From a bacterium (GTDB taxonomy: Bacteria; Sysuimicrobiota; Sysuimicrobiia; Sysuimicrobiales; Segetimicrobiaceae), in contig DATGHU010000013.1 of NCBI GenBank assembly GCA_035307765.1, forward strand, positions 1 through 64,000: a DNA stretch of 64,000 nt, in the 5' to 3' direction. The notes beneath the pieces are model-generated. The model saw only the letters and a list, made by a program, of their open reading frames with translations, searched no databases and was not told where the DNA came from. The number at the start of each line of letters is the position of its first letter. Position 1 is the stretch's first letter. A program made the translations under genes and the position numbers. Positions 28,056 through 36,949 of the stretch are shown here, piece by piece.

Positions 28056-28327
28056 CAGGCGATCTGCGGCAGGGAGGTGTTCCGCGCGGCGATCCCCCGA
28101 GCGAGATCGACCGCCTCGGTGACCCCGCCCCGCTGGAGAAGGCTCGCCGCGACCGCGGACCGGAACTCGGTGGCGCGGCGGACCGCGACCGACCGCGACC
28201 GGCGGGGCAGCTCGGCAGAGCGTTCCGCAAGGGACGGAAGCGAAACGGACGCGCTCCCGCGCATCCCCCCCGTCGCCCGCACCCCGTCCGGCAGGTGCCG
28301 ATCGATGCCGCGCTGGGGACCGATCAC
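28055..28327 (-). CDS. Possible small protein or gene remnant
   Basis: A 90-residue frame whose TGA overlaps the ATG of the GlcD-like gene. The C-terminal half looks like a plausible helix (TEFRSAVAASLLQRGGVTEAVDLARG) that loosely recalls the end of FAD-binding subunits of molybdenum hydroxylases; the N-terminal half is Arg-rich with no fold signature and no ribosome site. It may be a degraded 3-prime fragment kept for translational coupling, or chance. The gap of about 350 bp otherwise holds nothing I recognise. Confidence 0.3.
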   Translation of the reverse strand: MIGPQRGIDRHLPDGVRATGGMRGSASVSLPSLAERSAELPRRSRSVAVRRATEFRSAVAASLLQRGGVTEAVDLARGIAARNTSLPQIA

Positions 28328-28403
28328 GGCCGCGGTCCGCCTGGCTCACCGCCCAAAAGATGCGAGGCGTGGGCCACGCAGCGGAGATCGTGTGGGGGGA
28401 GGA

Positions 28404-29585
28404 TCACGCGGCCTCGACGACGGCCGCGATGCCCTGGCCTCCGCCGATGCAGAGGGTGGCCAGCCCGTACCGCTCTCCCCGGTGGCGGAGTTCGTAGAGC
28501 AGGGTCAGCAGCAGCCGGGCACCGCTGGCCCCAATCGGATGGCCGAGGGCGATCGCCCCGCCGTTTGGATTCACGCGTTCCCGATCCAGGCCCAGCTCCC
28601 TCTCGACCGCCAGGTACTGGGCAGCGAACGCCTCGTTGACCTCAATGACCCCGAGTTGGGCGAGGGTCAGTTCGGCGCGCGCCAACGCCTCTCGGGTGGC
28701 CGGGGCCGGGCCGATGCCCATGATCTCCGGCGGGACCCCGACCACCGCCCAGGACCGCAGCCGTCCGAGCGGCCGGAGTCCCTCGCGCGCCGCGAACCGA
28801 TCCGTGGTCAGGATCACCGCCGCCGCGCCATCGTTTATCCCACTGCTGTTGCCGGCCGTGACTGTCCCGCGCTCCCGAAACCGCGCGGAAAGATGCCGCA
28901 GCTGCTCGACCGTCGTTTCGGGGCGGATGTGCTCATCCTCCGCCACCGCGGAGGGACCCCGGCGCCCTGCGGGGATCTCTACCGGCACGATCTCCTCCGC
29001 GAACCTCCCGGCGGCGCGCGCACGGGCGGCGCGGGCGTGGCTCCGAGCGGCGAAGGCGTCCTGTTCATCGCGGGTCACCTGGTACTTTTCCGCCAAATTC
29101 TCCGCGGTCTCCGCCATCCCGAGCCCGCAGGCGGAATCGGTCAGGGCCGCCCACAGGGTGTCTTCAAGCACCCCCGGGCCCAGCGGCAGTCCCTCGCGCG
29201 CACCCCGGACGACGAACGGCGCCTGGCTCATGTTTTCACATCCGCCGGCGAGCACCGCTTCCGCTTCCCCCGCCTGGATCAGGCGGGCGCCGGTCACCGC
29301 GGCTTCGAGCCCCGACCCGCACAATCGATTGACCGTGATCGCGGGGCAGTCGATGCGCACGCCGACCCCCAGCCCCACGTGTCGAGCCAGGTAGACCGCG
29401 TCGGCGCTCGACTGCACGACGTTGCCGAACACCACGTGGTCAATCGCCTCCCGGGCGACCCGAGCGCGGGCGAGCGCCCCCCCCGCGGCCGCAACGCCCA
29501 ACTGCGTCGCGGTGACTCCGCGCAGGCCCCCCCCGAAACGCCCAAACGCGGTCCGCGCTCCATCAATGATCACGACGTCGCCCAT
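28404..29585 (-). CDS. Thiolase (acetyl-CoA acetyltransferase family)
   Basis: A 393-residue biosynthetic-type thiolase. The acyl-accepting Cys89 lies in NRLCGSG, the catalytic His in GHPIGASGAR, and the second Cys in CIGGGQG; GGCENMSQAPF and NEAFAAQ are also intact. It condenses two acetyl-CoA or cleaves 3-ketoacyl-CoA. The ATG has GGAGG seven bases upstream. It is divergent from the VOC gene. Together with nearby oxidoreductases it fits a CoA-dependent degradation group, though no hydratase or ligase is in the immediate area. Confidence 0.92.
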   Translation of the reverse strand: MGDVVIIDGARTAFGRFGGGLRGVTATQLGVAAAGGALARARVAREAIDHVVFGNVVQSSADAVYLARHVGLGVGVRIDCPAITVNRLCGSGLEAAVTGARLIQAGEAEAVLAGGCENMSQAPFVVRGAREGLPLGPGVLEDTLWAALTDSACGLGMAETAENLAEKYQVTRDEQDAFAARSHARAARARAAGRFAEEIVPVEIPAGRRGPSAVAEDEHIRPETTVEQLRHLSARFRERGTVTAGNSSGINDGAAAVILTTDRFAAREGLRPLGRLRSWAVVGVPPEIMGIGPAPATREALARAELTLAQLGVIEVNEAFAAQYLAVERELGLDRERVNPNGGAIALGHPIGASGARLLLTLLYELRHRGERYGLATLCIGGGQGIAAVVEAA

Positions 29586-29724
29586 CCACGTGCCTCCACC
29601 CAGGGCCGCCCGCAACTTCCCGGTTCTTCCGTAGGAGGCGGGGAACTCCTCCTGCGACCGAGAATCCATTGCCGGCCGACCGGACCGTCACGCCGCACCG
29701 GCATGCCCAGAGGGAGGCGGATCC

Positions 29725-30129
29725 ATGATCACGTTCGACCACGTCGCGGTTGCCGTCCACCGCATCGGCGACGCGATGGCGCTGTTTCGAGATCTGTTGG
29801 GGGGCGTCCCCGCCGAGCGGGGCATCGGCACGGGGTTCACCTTTCAGCAGTTGACCTTTCCCGCCGGGACCGTGGAACTGCTGGAACCCAGAGGCGCCGA
29901 CAGCTTCCTCCACCGATTCCTCCACACGCGCGGCGAAGGCTTGCACCACATCACCTTCAAGGTCCAGGATCTCCCGCGATGGGCGGAACGACTGCGGGAC
30001 GCCGGGTATCGGGTCGTGGGCGAGAACTATGACAACCCCGAATGGCGGGAGGCGTTCGTGCATCCGAAGAGCGGCCACGGGGTCCTCATCCAGTTGGCGG
30101 AGACGCTGCCGCCCGAGCGGGGACGATAG
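29725..30129 (+). CDS. VOC superfamily protein (methylmalonyl-CoA epimerase/glyoxalase-like)
   Basis: A 134-residue two-repeat vicinal-oxygen-chelate protein. Metal ligands are suggested by FDHVAVAVH (His6), the Glu in VELLEP, HHITFKV (His) and the late strand GVLIQLAE (Glu). The GEGLHHITFKV pattern is typical of methylmalonyl-CoA epimerase and its relatives, but key neighbours such as methylmalonyl-CoA mutase are absent. Start ATG has GGGAGG upstream. It is a lone plus-strand gene between minus-strand genes. Confidence 0.8.
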   Translation: MITFDHVAVAVHRIGDAMALFRDLLGGVPAERGIGTGFTFQQLTFPAGTVELLEPRGADSFLHRFLHTRGEGLHHITFKVQDLPRWAERLRDAGYRVVGENYDNPEWREAFVHPKSGHGVLIQLAETLPPERGR

Positions 30130-30143
30130 CGCCGGCCGGGGTG

Positions 30144-30686
30144 CTAGGGGGCTTTCGTCACCCCCGACTCCAGGGCGACGCCCACCGGTTCCAAGATGCG
30201 GACGATCATGTTGTAGTAGGCCACGACCTGCACGAGCTCCATGATCTGCCGGGTGGTGAGGAACTTGCGAAGCGCGTCGAACGTCTCCTCCCCCACCCGA
30301 ACGGCCCGGGTGGCCTCCTCGCTGTACCGGAGCACCGCCCGCTCCTCGGCGCTGAACTGCGGGTCGCGCGGATAGGCCTCCAGCGCTTCCAGCTTCTCCC
30401 GAGGGATGCCGAGACGCCGCGCGCTGTTCCAGTGGTGGGTGTATTCATAGCTCGCCCCGCAGATCCGCCCGACGGTGATGATCGCGAGTTCGCGGAGGGG
30501 CGCGCTCAGGCTGAGATCGTTGCGGAGGGCGCTGCTGTACCCCAGCAACCGCCTGAGGAGCAGCGGGGTATGAGCGAGGACCCGAAAGAGATTGAGCACC
30601 GACCCACGCGTCGCGACAAGGTCGTCGTAGATCTCCCGGTCCCCGGGCGGAAGGTCCTCTCGATCCAGGTACGGGACGCGCGCCAT
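30144..30686 (-). CDS. Carboxymuconolactone decarboxylase family protein
   Basis: A 180-residue all-helical protein of the CMD/AhpD family. The core helix ELAIITVGRICGASYEYTHHWNSA contains one Cys but Ser where AhpD-type enzymes carry the second Cys of CxxC, so peroxidase activity is unlikely; a non-redox decarboxylase or lactonase-like role is possible. The start ATG follows GGAGGT by seven bases. The upstream SDR gene ends at 30707, about 20 nt before this start, so they form a transcription unit. Confidence 0.82.
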   Translation of the reverse strand: MARVPYLDREDLPPGDREIYDDLVATRGSVLNLFRVLAHTPLLLRRLLGYSSALRNDLSLSAPLRELAIITVGRICGASYEYTHHWNSARRLGIPREKLEALEAYPRDPQFSAEERAVLRYSEEATRAVRVGEETFDALRKFLTTRQIMELVQVVAYYNMIVRILEPVGVALESGVTKAP

Positions 30687-30706
30687 CACTGCACCTCCAC
30701 CGGGAT

Positions 30707-31498
30707 TCACAACGGCGGGGTGAATCGGCCGTCCACGGCCGTCCACCCGCCGTCGACAAAGAGCAAGGATCCGGTCACATAGCTGCCGGCGTCCGACGCC
30801 AGGAAAACGACCGGGCCGGCCATCTCATCCGCCGACGCCCATCGCCCCAGCACGGATCGATCGGCGTACGCCTGGTACCAGTCCCGATTCTGGGTGATCT
30901 GCCGGGTGAGCGGCGTCTCCACGACGCCGGGGGCCACGGCGTTGACCCGGACGCCCTTGGGACCGAGTTCGGCGGCCAGCGTCCTGACGAGTTGCACGGT
31001 GCCGGCCTTGGTCGCGGAGTATACGCTCTGCCCGGGCTCGACCACCAGGGCGCGAATCGAAGCGAAGGCGATGATACTCCCGCGCCCCTGCCCGGCCATG
31101 AATCGCCCGGCTTCGCGCAGCACGAAGAACGTCCCCTTCAGATTGACCGTGAGCACGCGATCCAGGTCCTCGGCGGTGTAGTCGAGTATCGGTTTGCGCA
31201 CGTTGATCGACGGCGTGGATACGACGACGTCGAGCGATCCGTGGCGGGACCCGACCTCGGTCACCAGGGCACGAACTCGGGCTTCGTCCACGATGTCCAC
31301 GGCGCGGGGCTCCGCGCGGCCCCCGGCGGCGCCGATCAGGCCGACGGTCTCCCGCGCGCTCGCCTCGTTGAGGTCGGCGCAGACGACCAGCGCCCCGTGG
31401 GCCGCCAGCGCTCGAGCGGCGGACTGCCCGATCCCCGATCCCCCTCCGATCACGAGGGCCACCTTGCCGTCCAATCGAAACAGCCGGGCGTAGTCCAC
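30707..31498 (-). CDS. SDR family oxidoreductase lacking the NNAG motif
   Basis: A 263-residue short-chain dehydrogenase-like protein. The cofactor loop IGGGSGIG, the ADLNE Asp, the catalytic Ser in IAFASIRA and YSATK are present. In place of the usual NNAG after the fourth strand it reads STPSIN, an unusual change in a structurally important loop. GTG start with GGAGGGGAG just upstream. It is followed closely by the carboxymuconolactone decarboxylase-like gene. The substrate is unknown. Confidence 0.82.
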   Translation of the reverse strand: MDYARLFRLDGKVALVIGGGSGIGQSAARALAAHGALVVCADLNEASARETVGLIGAAGGRAEPRAVDIVDEARVRALVTEVGSRHGSLDVVVSTPSINVRKPILDYTAEDLDRVLTVNLKGTFFVLREAGRFMAGQGRGSIIAFASIRALVVEPGQSVYSATKAGTVQLVRTLAAELGPKGVRVNAVAPGVVETPLTRQITQNRDWYQAYADRSVLGRWASADEMAGPVVFLASDAGSYVTGSLLFVDGGWTAVDGRFTPPL

Positions 31499-31563
31499 GG
31501 CTCCCCTCCCCTATCCTCATCCGGGCCCCGCCCCGGACATCCGGGGGCGGCGCTGCCCTCACC

Positions 31564-32613
31564 TCAACGCCGAGGCCCGGGATCTCCCGCGGAGCCGTCG
31601 GTCGGTGCCCCCGAGAAGTCCAGGACCGCCGCCCCCTGCAGCTCGCCTCGCTTCAGAGCACCAAGAGCGCGGTTCGCCCCCTGCGGCGCCACCCGCGTCA
31701 CGGTGACGTGCAACGACAGTTCCGCGGCGATCGCGAGGAACTCCTCCGCGTCCGCCCGGGTGGCATTGGCCACGCTGCGCACGGTCCGCTCCCAGTAGAG
31801 GCGGGCGTACGGAAACTCCGGGATCCGGTCGAGGTGGATAGCGTTGACCGCAAGCGTCCCCCCTCGGCGCAGGTGCCTGAGCGCCCCCACGACCACTTCC
31901 CCGGAAGGGGCGAAGACGACGCCGCGATCGACCTCGGCGGGCGCCGCCTCATCGAGCCCCCCGGCCCAGGCGGCCCCGAGTGCTCGGGCGAGCGTGCGGT
32001 GCGCGGCGCTTCTGGTAAACACGTGAACCTCGCACCCCCAGTGGCGCGCCACCTGGATGGCAAGGTGAGCGGAGGCGCCGAACCCGAACAGTCCCACGCG
32101 CTCCCCCCCGCGGACGTCGGCCAGCCGGAGCGACCGGTATCCGATGATCCCCGCGCAGAGGAGCGGAGCGGCCTCCAGATCGTCGTAGGCCGCCGGCAGC
32201 GGGTAGGCGAACCGGGCGTCGGCGACCATCGCCTCGGCGTAGCCGCCCGGAACATCGTAACCGGTGAAGCGGGCCTGCTCGCAGAGGTTCTCCCGACCCT
32301 CTCGACAGCGGGCGCAGGTCCCGCACGCTCCGGCGAGCCAGGCGATCCCCACCCGGTCCCCCACACGCCACCGCTCCACCCCCCGCGTCACCGCGTCGAC
32401 CGTGCCGACCACCTGGTGGCCGACGACGACCGGCAGCACCGGAGGGGTGATGTCGCCTTCGACGATGTGGAGGTCGGTGTGGCAGACGCCGCAGGCCCGC
32501 ACCCGGACGCGGATCTGCCCGGGACCGGGCACCGGTGTGGGTACCTCGGTCAGTTCGAGCGGCGACGGCTTCGCCGCGAGAGGCGCCGGCGATCGCAAGA
32601 GGAGGGCCTCCAT
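31564..32613 (-). CDS. Zinc-dependent alcohol dehydrogenase
   Basis: A 349-residue medium-chain dehydrogenase. The catalytic zinc site is CGVCHTDLH plus VGHQVVG, and the structural zinc motif has its four Cys in GACGTCARCREGRENLC; the Rossmann loop is GLFGFGASAH (variant of GxGxxG). It resembles the AdhP-like alcohol dehydrogenases with GVCHTD and GYAEAM. The start is ATG with GGAG seven bases upstream; the frame extends upstream as non-coding. It is divergent from the aminomutase-like gene, about 90 nt away. Confidence 0.9.
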   Translation of the reverse strand: MEALLLRSPAPLAAKPSPLELTEVPTPVPGPGQIRVRVRACGVCHTDLHIVEGDITPPVLPVVVGHQVVGTVDAVTRGVERWRVGDRVGIAWLAGACGTCARCREGRENLCEQARFTGYDVPGGYAEAMVADARFAYPLPAAYDDLEAAPLLCAGIIGYRSLRLADVRGGERVGLFGFGASAHLAIQVARHWGCEVHVFTRSAAHRTLARALGAAWAGGLDEAAPAEVDRGVVFAPSGEVVVGALRHLRRGGTLAVNAIHLDRIPEFPYARLYWERTVRSVANATRADAEEFLAIAAELSLHVTVTRVAPQGANRALGALKRGELQGAAVLDFSGAPTDGSAGDPGPRR

Positions 32614-32702
32614 CGAACACTCCGTGGCGACACAGGATTTCCTGTTCTTGGGATGCAAGTACTCCCCCGCGCACCCCAACGCCTTCCCAGAGGAGAGCAG
32701 CC

Positions 32703-34058
32703 GTGCCCGACACCCAAACGGTCGAAGCCGCGCTCGTCGAGACCTACACCAAGGCCAACCCGCTGTCCAGGGCCGCGCACGAACGCGCCGACGGCTTGTT
32801 GCCGGGCGCCGTGACCCACGACAGCCGGTCGTTTCTTCCGTTCCTCCCGTACATCGCGCGCGCCAGCGGCGCCCATAAATGGGACCTGGACGGGCACGAT
32901 TACGTCGACTACGCGATGGGGCACGGCGCGCTGATCCTGGGGCACGCCCATCCCACATTGGTGGAGGCCGTTCACCGGCAGATCACCCTCGGAACGCACC
33001 CGGGGGCCAATCACCTGGGGGAGATCGAGTGGGCGGAGCGCGTCCGCGCGCTGGTTCCGGGCGCCGAAATGGTGCGCTTCACAAGTTCCGGCACCGAGGC
33101 CACCCTGCTCGCCCTGCGGCTGGCCCGCGCGGCGACGGGAAGGAGGAAGCTCGTGAAGTTCCAGGGGCACTTTCACGGATGGCACGATGCCGTGAGCCCC
33201 GGCCAAGCGCCCCCCTTCACCGACCGGCCGCCCGGGATCACCCCGGCCACCGCGAGCGAAACGGTCGTCCTGCCGGTCGATCTGGACGCCGTCGGGAAAA
33301 CCTTGGCTGCGGATCCCGATATCGCCGCCGTGATCATCGAGCCGAGCGGCGCGTCCGCGGGAGCGGTGCCCCTCCCTCGCGGTTTCCTCCAGAACCTCCG
33401 CGCGCTCACCACCGCGCGGGGGGTGTGCCTGGTCATGGATGAGGTGATCACCGGATTCCGCTGGTCTCCGGGAGGCGCCCAACGGGCGTACGGCGTCACG
33501 GCGGACCTGGTAACGCTGGCCAAGATCCTCGCCGGCGGCCTCCCCGGAGGAGCCGTGGCCGGACGGCGCGATCTGCTTGCGGCGATCGGCGCCGCTCCAT
33601 CAACCGGCCGCCGGGTCCGTCATCCCGGCACGTTCAACGCCAACCCGCTGTCGGCCGCCTCCGGCATCGCCTGCCTCGATGTGATCCGCGACGGACGGGT
33701 CCACACCCAGGTCGACGCGATGACGGCCCGCCTCCTCCGCGAGCTGAACGCGCGCCTGGCCAAGCGCGGGGTGCGGGGCGTGGCCTACGGAGAGGCCTCA
33801 AGGTTCCACCTGGCGTTTGATCAGCGGCTGACCCCCGGGGATCCAGCATCGCTTCGACATATCCCGGCCGACGACCTCAAGCAGCAACGGCAGACCCCCA
33901 TGACGACCAGCCTGGCATTGGCCCTGCTCCTCCACGGGGTGCATTTCATGGGCACCGGGGGCTTCGTGAGTGTCGCGCACACGGATGCGGACATCGATCG
34001 GACCGTGGACGGTTTGGACGCCGCGCTTGAGCAGGTGGAGGCGATCGCCCCCCGGTAG
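32703..34058 (+). CDS. Glutamate-1-semialdehyde aminomutase-like PLP enzyme
   Basis: A 451-residue class III aminotransferase-fold protein. It has the N-terminal LPGAVTHDSR, the TSSGTEATLLALRLARAATG cofactor loop, DEVITGFRWSPGG, and the Schiff-base lysine in LAKILAGGLPGGAVAG. These match HemL-type proteins, but the length (about 20 residues more than HemL), the HDSRSFLPF N-terminus and the lack of other heme genes point to a HemL-like aminotransferase used in catabolism or secondary metabolism. GTG start with GAGGAG about eight bases upstream. Confidence 0.82.
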   Translation: MPDTQTVEAALVETYTKANPLSRAAHERADGLLPGAVTHDSRSFLPFLPYIARASGAHKWDLDGHDYVDYAMGHGALILGHAHPTLVEAVHRQITLGTHPGANHLGEIEWAERVRALVPGAEMVRFTSSGTEATLLALRLARAATGRRKLVKFQGHFHGWHDAVSPGQAPPFTDRPPGITPATASETVVLPVDLDAVGKTLAADPDIAAVIIEPSGASAGAVPLPRGFLQNLRALTTARGVCLVMDEVITGFRWSPGGAQRAYGVTADLVTLAKILAGGLPGGAVAGRRDLLAAIGAAPSTGRRVRHPGTFNANPLSAASGIACLDVIRDGRVHTQVDAMTARLLRELNARLAKRGVRGVAYGEASRFHLAFDQRLTPGDPASLRHIPADDLKQQRQTPMTTSLALALLLHGVHFMGTGGFVSVAHTDADIDRTVDGLDAALEQVEAIAPR

Positions 34059-34063
34059 GGAGC

Positions 34064-34864
34064 CTATTGGCTGGGAAGGGGAAACCAGGACAGCCGGGTC
34101 CAGCGGAGGTAGCGGTCGGAGAGGAGCTCCAGCGACTTCCGCGCCAACGGAAACTCGTCGGCGAGCGTCGCGAGCACCCGCCCCTCCGGCCGTCCCTCCG
34201 GTTTCGCCGCCAGTCGATAGAACCGCCGTCCGTGTTCTTCGTAGGTTTCCACGGTGCGGGGAATGGCCTGCCCGCGATGGAGCGCCGGGCCGCCGTGGCG
34301 CGGCGATCGGAGGTAGTCGGGGAACATCCCGCTCGTAAACAACGCGATGTCTGCGACCCGCTTGAAGATCGGGCGGGCCTCGTCCTGGCCGACCAGCGCC
34401 GCCAACGCGATCATGTCATCGATGTTCAGGGTGTTGAAGCGGCGGCGGCGGTACCCCTCCCCCTGTTTGACAAAAACGGTCACCGTCTCGGCCCGGATGA
34501 ACGACGTGAGCATGCCGACGAGGTACCCCCAGATCCCCGGCTCGGCGATGAAGCGACGGACGCGGGGAGCGTCGAACACCGCCACGGTTTCCGCCGGCGT
34601 GCGCTCCAGCGTGTACGGATGCTGCTCCAGGTCTCGGATCACGCGGCGCAGGAGGACGGAGAAGACAAACGCGGGGGACACCCGCAACAGCGCCTGTTCA
34701 TCGCCGAGCAGGCGGCGCACCAGCCGGTCGTCCTCGAGCATCACATCCACGAGGTCATCACGGGCGCGGAGCACGTCAAGCGACGGCATCGCCCCGTGGC
34801 GGTCGTCGCCGATGGTCTCGGCGACAAACCGAAGGTCGTTATCCGTGAGGACCGGGACGTCCAT
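34064..34864 (-). CDS. Unknown protein coupled to the MEMO gene
   Basis: A 266-residue protein I do not recognise. It is soluble and Arg-rich, with several helical blocks: VLRARDDLVDVMLEDDRLVRRLLGD, FVFSVLLRRVIRDLEQHPYTLE, and later FIRAETVTVFVKQGEGYRRRRF and TLNIDDMIALAALVGQDEARPIFKRVADIALFTSGMFPDYL. There is no signal peptide or membrane helix, and no clear catalytic motif. The start ATG is chosen because GAGGTGA lies nine bases upstream; ATG at 34873 is only two bases from it. The start lies inside the 3-prime end of the MEMO-family gene (26-nt overlap), so the two are translationally coupled. Confidence 0.7.
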   Translation of the reverse strand: MDVPVLTDNDLRFVAETIGDDRHGAMPSLDVLRARDDLVDVMLEDDRLVRRLLGDEQALLRVSPAFVFSVLLRRVIRDLEQHPYTLERTPAETVAVFDAPRVRRFIAEPGIWGYLVGMLTSFIRAETVTVFVKQGEGYRRRRFNTLNIDDMIALAALVGQDEARPIFKRVADIALFTSGMFPDYLRSPRHGGPALHRGQAIPRTVETYEEHGRRFYRLAAKPEGRPEGRVLATLADEFPLARKSLELLSDRYLRWTRLSWFPLPSQ

Positions 34865-36095
34865 TGCCCACATTCACCTCGCCGAGCACCGCGGCGGCGA
34901 TCCCAACCAGCCCGCCCGCGGGATCCTCGCCTTGACTGTATGCCAATAGGTGACCGCGGCTAGACGCCAGCACCCTTAGCACCGTGTAGATCGCCGACAA
35001 TCCGCAGACGCGCCGGCGGTTGCCGTCGGCCATCACCGTTCGCCAAAACCCTTCGGCATCGCCCTCGACGACCCGGTCGAGCGCGGCAAGATCTCCCTGG
35101 CGGGCCATCGCCGCCAGCGAGTCGGCCGCCTCCGCGTCACCAAACCGCGGCCCGACGTGGCTGAGATCGACCCCGCCCACAACGATCACCGGACGCCCCA
35201 GCGCCGCGATCGCGGCCCGGAGGGCCGCGATGAACGATTCGATCTCCGGGACTCCGGCGGGACTGCCCGTCCCGCACCACCGCTCAAACCCCGAGCACAA
35301 CACCGGCAGGATGGTGAATGGTCGCCCCCGGGCCACATGGTCGAGAAAGACCACCTGGAATTCGATCGAGTGCTCGGTCCGGTGCACCGGCTCATCCGCA
35401 AGCGGGTCGAACGAACACCGGGACACCACCGCGTCCAGCAGCGGCCGATCGACCTCGATCACGCGGCCCGGCGTCGCGTACCCCTTCGTCGTCAGCACGA
35501 AGGGACTGGGCGGGCCGGCGTGGGCCACCCCCAACACCACCACGCAGGCTCCGGGGGGAATCTCCCGCAGGGCGGCGTAGGCGCGACCGTACGTGGGGCC
35601 CCCGCGGTGGAAATCGATGTGCGGGGCGAGAATCCCCCGTGGGGGCCGCCCGCCGATCCCGTCGGCGGGGCCCGCTCCCCCTGCGGTCGCCCCCAGGAAC
35701 TCTTCCAGGGTTGCGGCGAGGGCCCGGGGTTCGGTCGGGTAGGAGACGCCGGCGTGCGCCGGGGGGCGGTGGGGGGCCGCCCGATAGGCCCGCGCGATCT
35801 CCCCCCGTCGCTGCTCCAGGCGAGGCGTTTCCAGGAGGTAGTGGGCATCCAGGTCGCCGATGATGCGATCAAGGTCACCACGGGGGAGGATCACCCCGCC
35901 GGTCACCTGCGCGTACCCGGCCTGGACATCGATCGCTTCGCGCTGCCCATCGAGGAGAATCGCGACGAGGAAGACCGGCAGGGGGAGGAGGACGGAAGAT
36001 TCCAGCAGGCCCTCGGAGTCGCGAGCGTGCACCGCCTGCCGCCCATGCCACTCACCGGCCGTAAGATCTAGGGGTCGCAACTTCGGAACCGGCAT
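34839..36095 (-). CDS. amrB: MEMO1 family protein (AmmeMemoRadiSam system protein B)
   Basis: A 418-residue protein. Residues from about 112 form a MEMO domain: YPTEPRALAATLEEFL, LAPHIDFHRGG (His), VVLGVAHAG, TEHSIEFQVVFL, VVGGVDLSHVGPRFGD. MEMO proteins have a nonheme-iron-dioxygenase-like fold. An extra N-terminal domain of about 110 residues (LRPLDLTAGEWHGRQAVHARD, LLDGQREAID) is shared with some bacterial AmmeMemoRadiSam B proteins. Neither the AMMECR1 nor the radical SAM partner is visible in the window. The coupled unknown gene follows. Confidence 0.85.
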   Translation of the reverse strand: MPVPKLRPLDLTAGEWHGRQAVHARDSEGLLESSVLLPLPVFLVAILLDGQREAIDVQAGYAQVTGGVILPRGDLDRIIGDLDAHYLLETPRLEQRRGEIARAYRAAPHRPPAHAGVSYPTEPRALAATLEEFLGATAGGAGPADGIGGRPPRGILAPHIDFHRGGPTYGRAYAALREIPPGACVVVLGVAHAGPPSPFVLTTKGYATPGRVIEVDRPLLDAVVSRCSFDPLADEPVHRTEHSIEFQVVFLDHVARGRPFTILPVLCSGFERWCGTGSPAGVPEIESFIAALRAAIAALGRPVIVVGGVDLSHVGPRFGDAEAADSLAAMARQGDLAALDRVVEGDAEGFWRTVMADGNRRRVCGLSAIYTVLRVLASSRGHLLAYSQGEDPAGGLVGIAAAVLGEVNVGNGRPGPHG

Positions 36096-36158
36096 CGACC
36101 GCGGATCACCGCCTCGGAGATGATTATATCAGGGTCCGAACGGCGAGAGGAGCCCCGG

Positions 36159-36923
36159 GTGACGGCGCCGTATAGCGTGGGCATGGACGCTCCGCTTGCC
36201 CACCGCGTGGCCTTGGTGACCGGAGGCGGCACCGGGATTGGTCGGGCGATCGCGCTCCGCCTTGCCGACGACGGCGCGAACGTCGCGGTGAATTACAACC
36301 GGTCCCGGGAGGATGCGGAGACGACCGCCGGCGAGATCCGCGAGCGCCGCCGCGGGGGAATCGCCGTGCAGGCGGACGTCTCGCGCGACCAGGAAGTCCG
36401 GGCGATGATCGAGCGGGTGGTCCGCGAGTGGGGACGGCTGGACATCTTGGTCAACAATGCCGGGACCACCGTGTTTGTCGAGCACAAGAACCTCGATGGG
36501 CTGACCGCGGACGTCTGGGACCGCATCTTCGACCTCAACGTGAAAGGGACGTTCTACTGCATCCGTGCGGGGGCCAAGGTCATGACCGAGGGGCGGATCA
36601 TCAATATCGGATCCGTCGCCGGGGTGAGCGGAGCGGGAAGTTCGATCGCCTACGCCGCCAGCAAGGGAGCCATCCACACGATGACGAAGTCCCTCGCCCG
36701 GGTGCTGGCGCCGAAGATCACCGTGAATACGATCGCCCCGGGTCTGATCGAGACCCGATGGCACGCCGGCAGGGAACCCGAAATTGCCAGAGCTGCCGAG
36801 CGGTTCCCTGCCGGGCGGATCGGTGCCCCAGCCGACATCGCACACATCACAGCCGCGCTCGCCGCATCGGACAATTTTCTCACCGGACAAATCATCGTCG
36901 TCGACGGCGGGGCCCTGCTCTAA
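36159..36923 (+). CDS. SDR family oxidoreductase (FabG-like)
   Basis: A 254-residue classical SDR: TGGGTGIG, NYNRS after the second strand (favours NADP), NNAGTT, IINIGSVAG with the catalytic Ser, YAASKGA, and VVDGGALL at the end. It looks like the 3-oxoacyl-ACP reductase/glucose dehydrogenase group. The GTG start is chosen because GGAG lies six bases upstream; ATG at 36183 has no ribosome site. It precedes lexA by about 115 nt but probably has a separate promoter. It is divergent from the MEMO gene. Confidence 0.85.
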   Translation: MTAPYSVGMDAPLAHRVALVTGGGTGIGRAIALRLADDGANVAVNYNRSREDAETTAGEIRERRRGGIAVQADVSRDQEVRAMIERVVREWGRLDILVNNAGTTVFVEHKNLDGLTADVWDRIFDLNVKGTFYCIRAGAKVMTEGRIINIGSVAGVSGAGSSIAYAASKGAIHTMTKSLARVLAPKITVNTIAPGLIETRWHAGREPEIARAAERFPAGRIGAPADIAHITAALAASDNFLTGQIIVVDGGALL

Positions 36924-36949
36924 TCGCCAGGAAGATGACGCCGGAGTAG

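Noticed and set aside
32703-34058. Assignment as HemL (heme biosynthesis)
   Set aside because: It is longer than HemL, has a different N-terminus and lacks any heme gene nearby; only family-level naming is safe.
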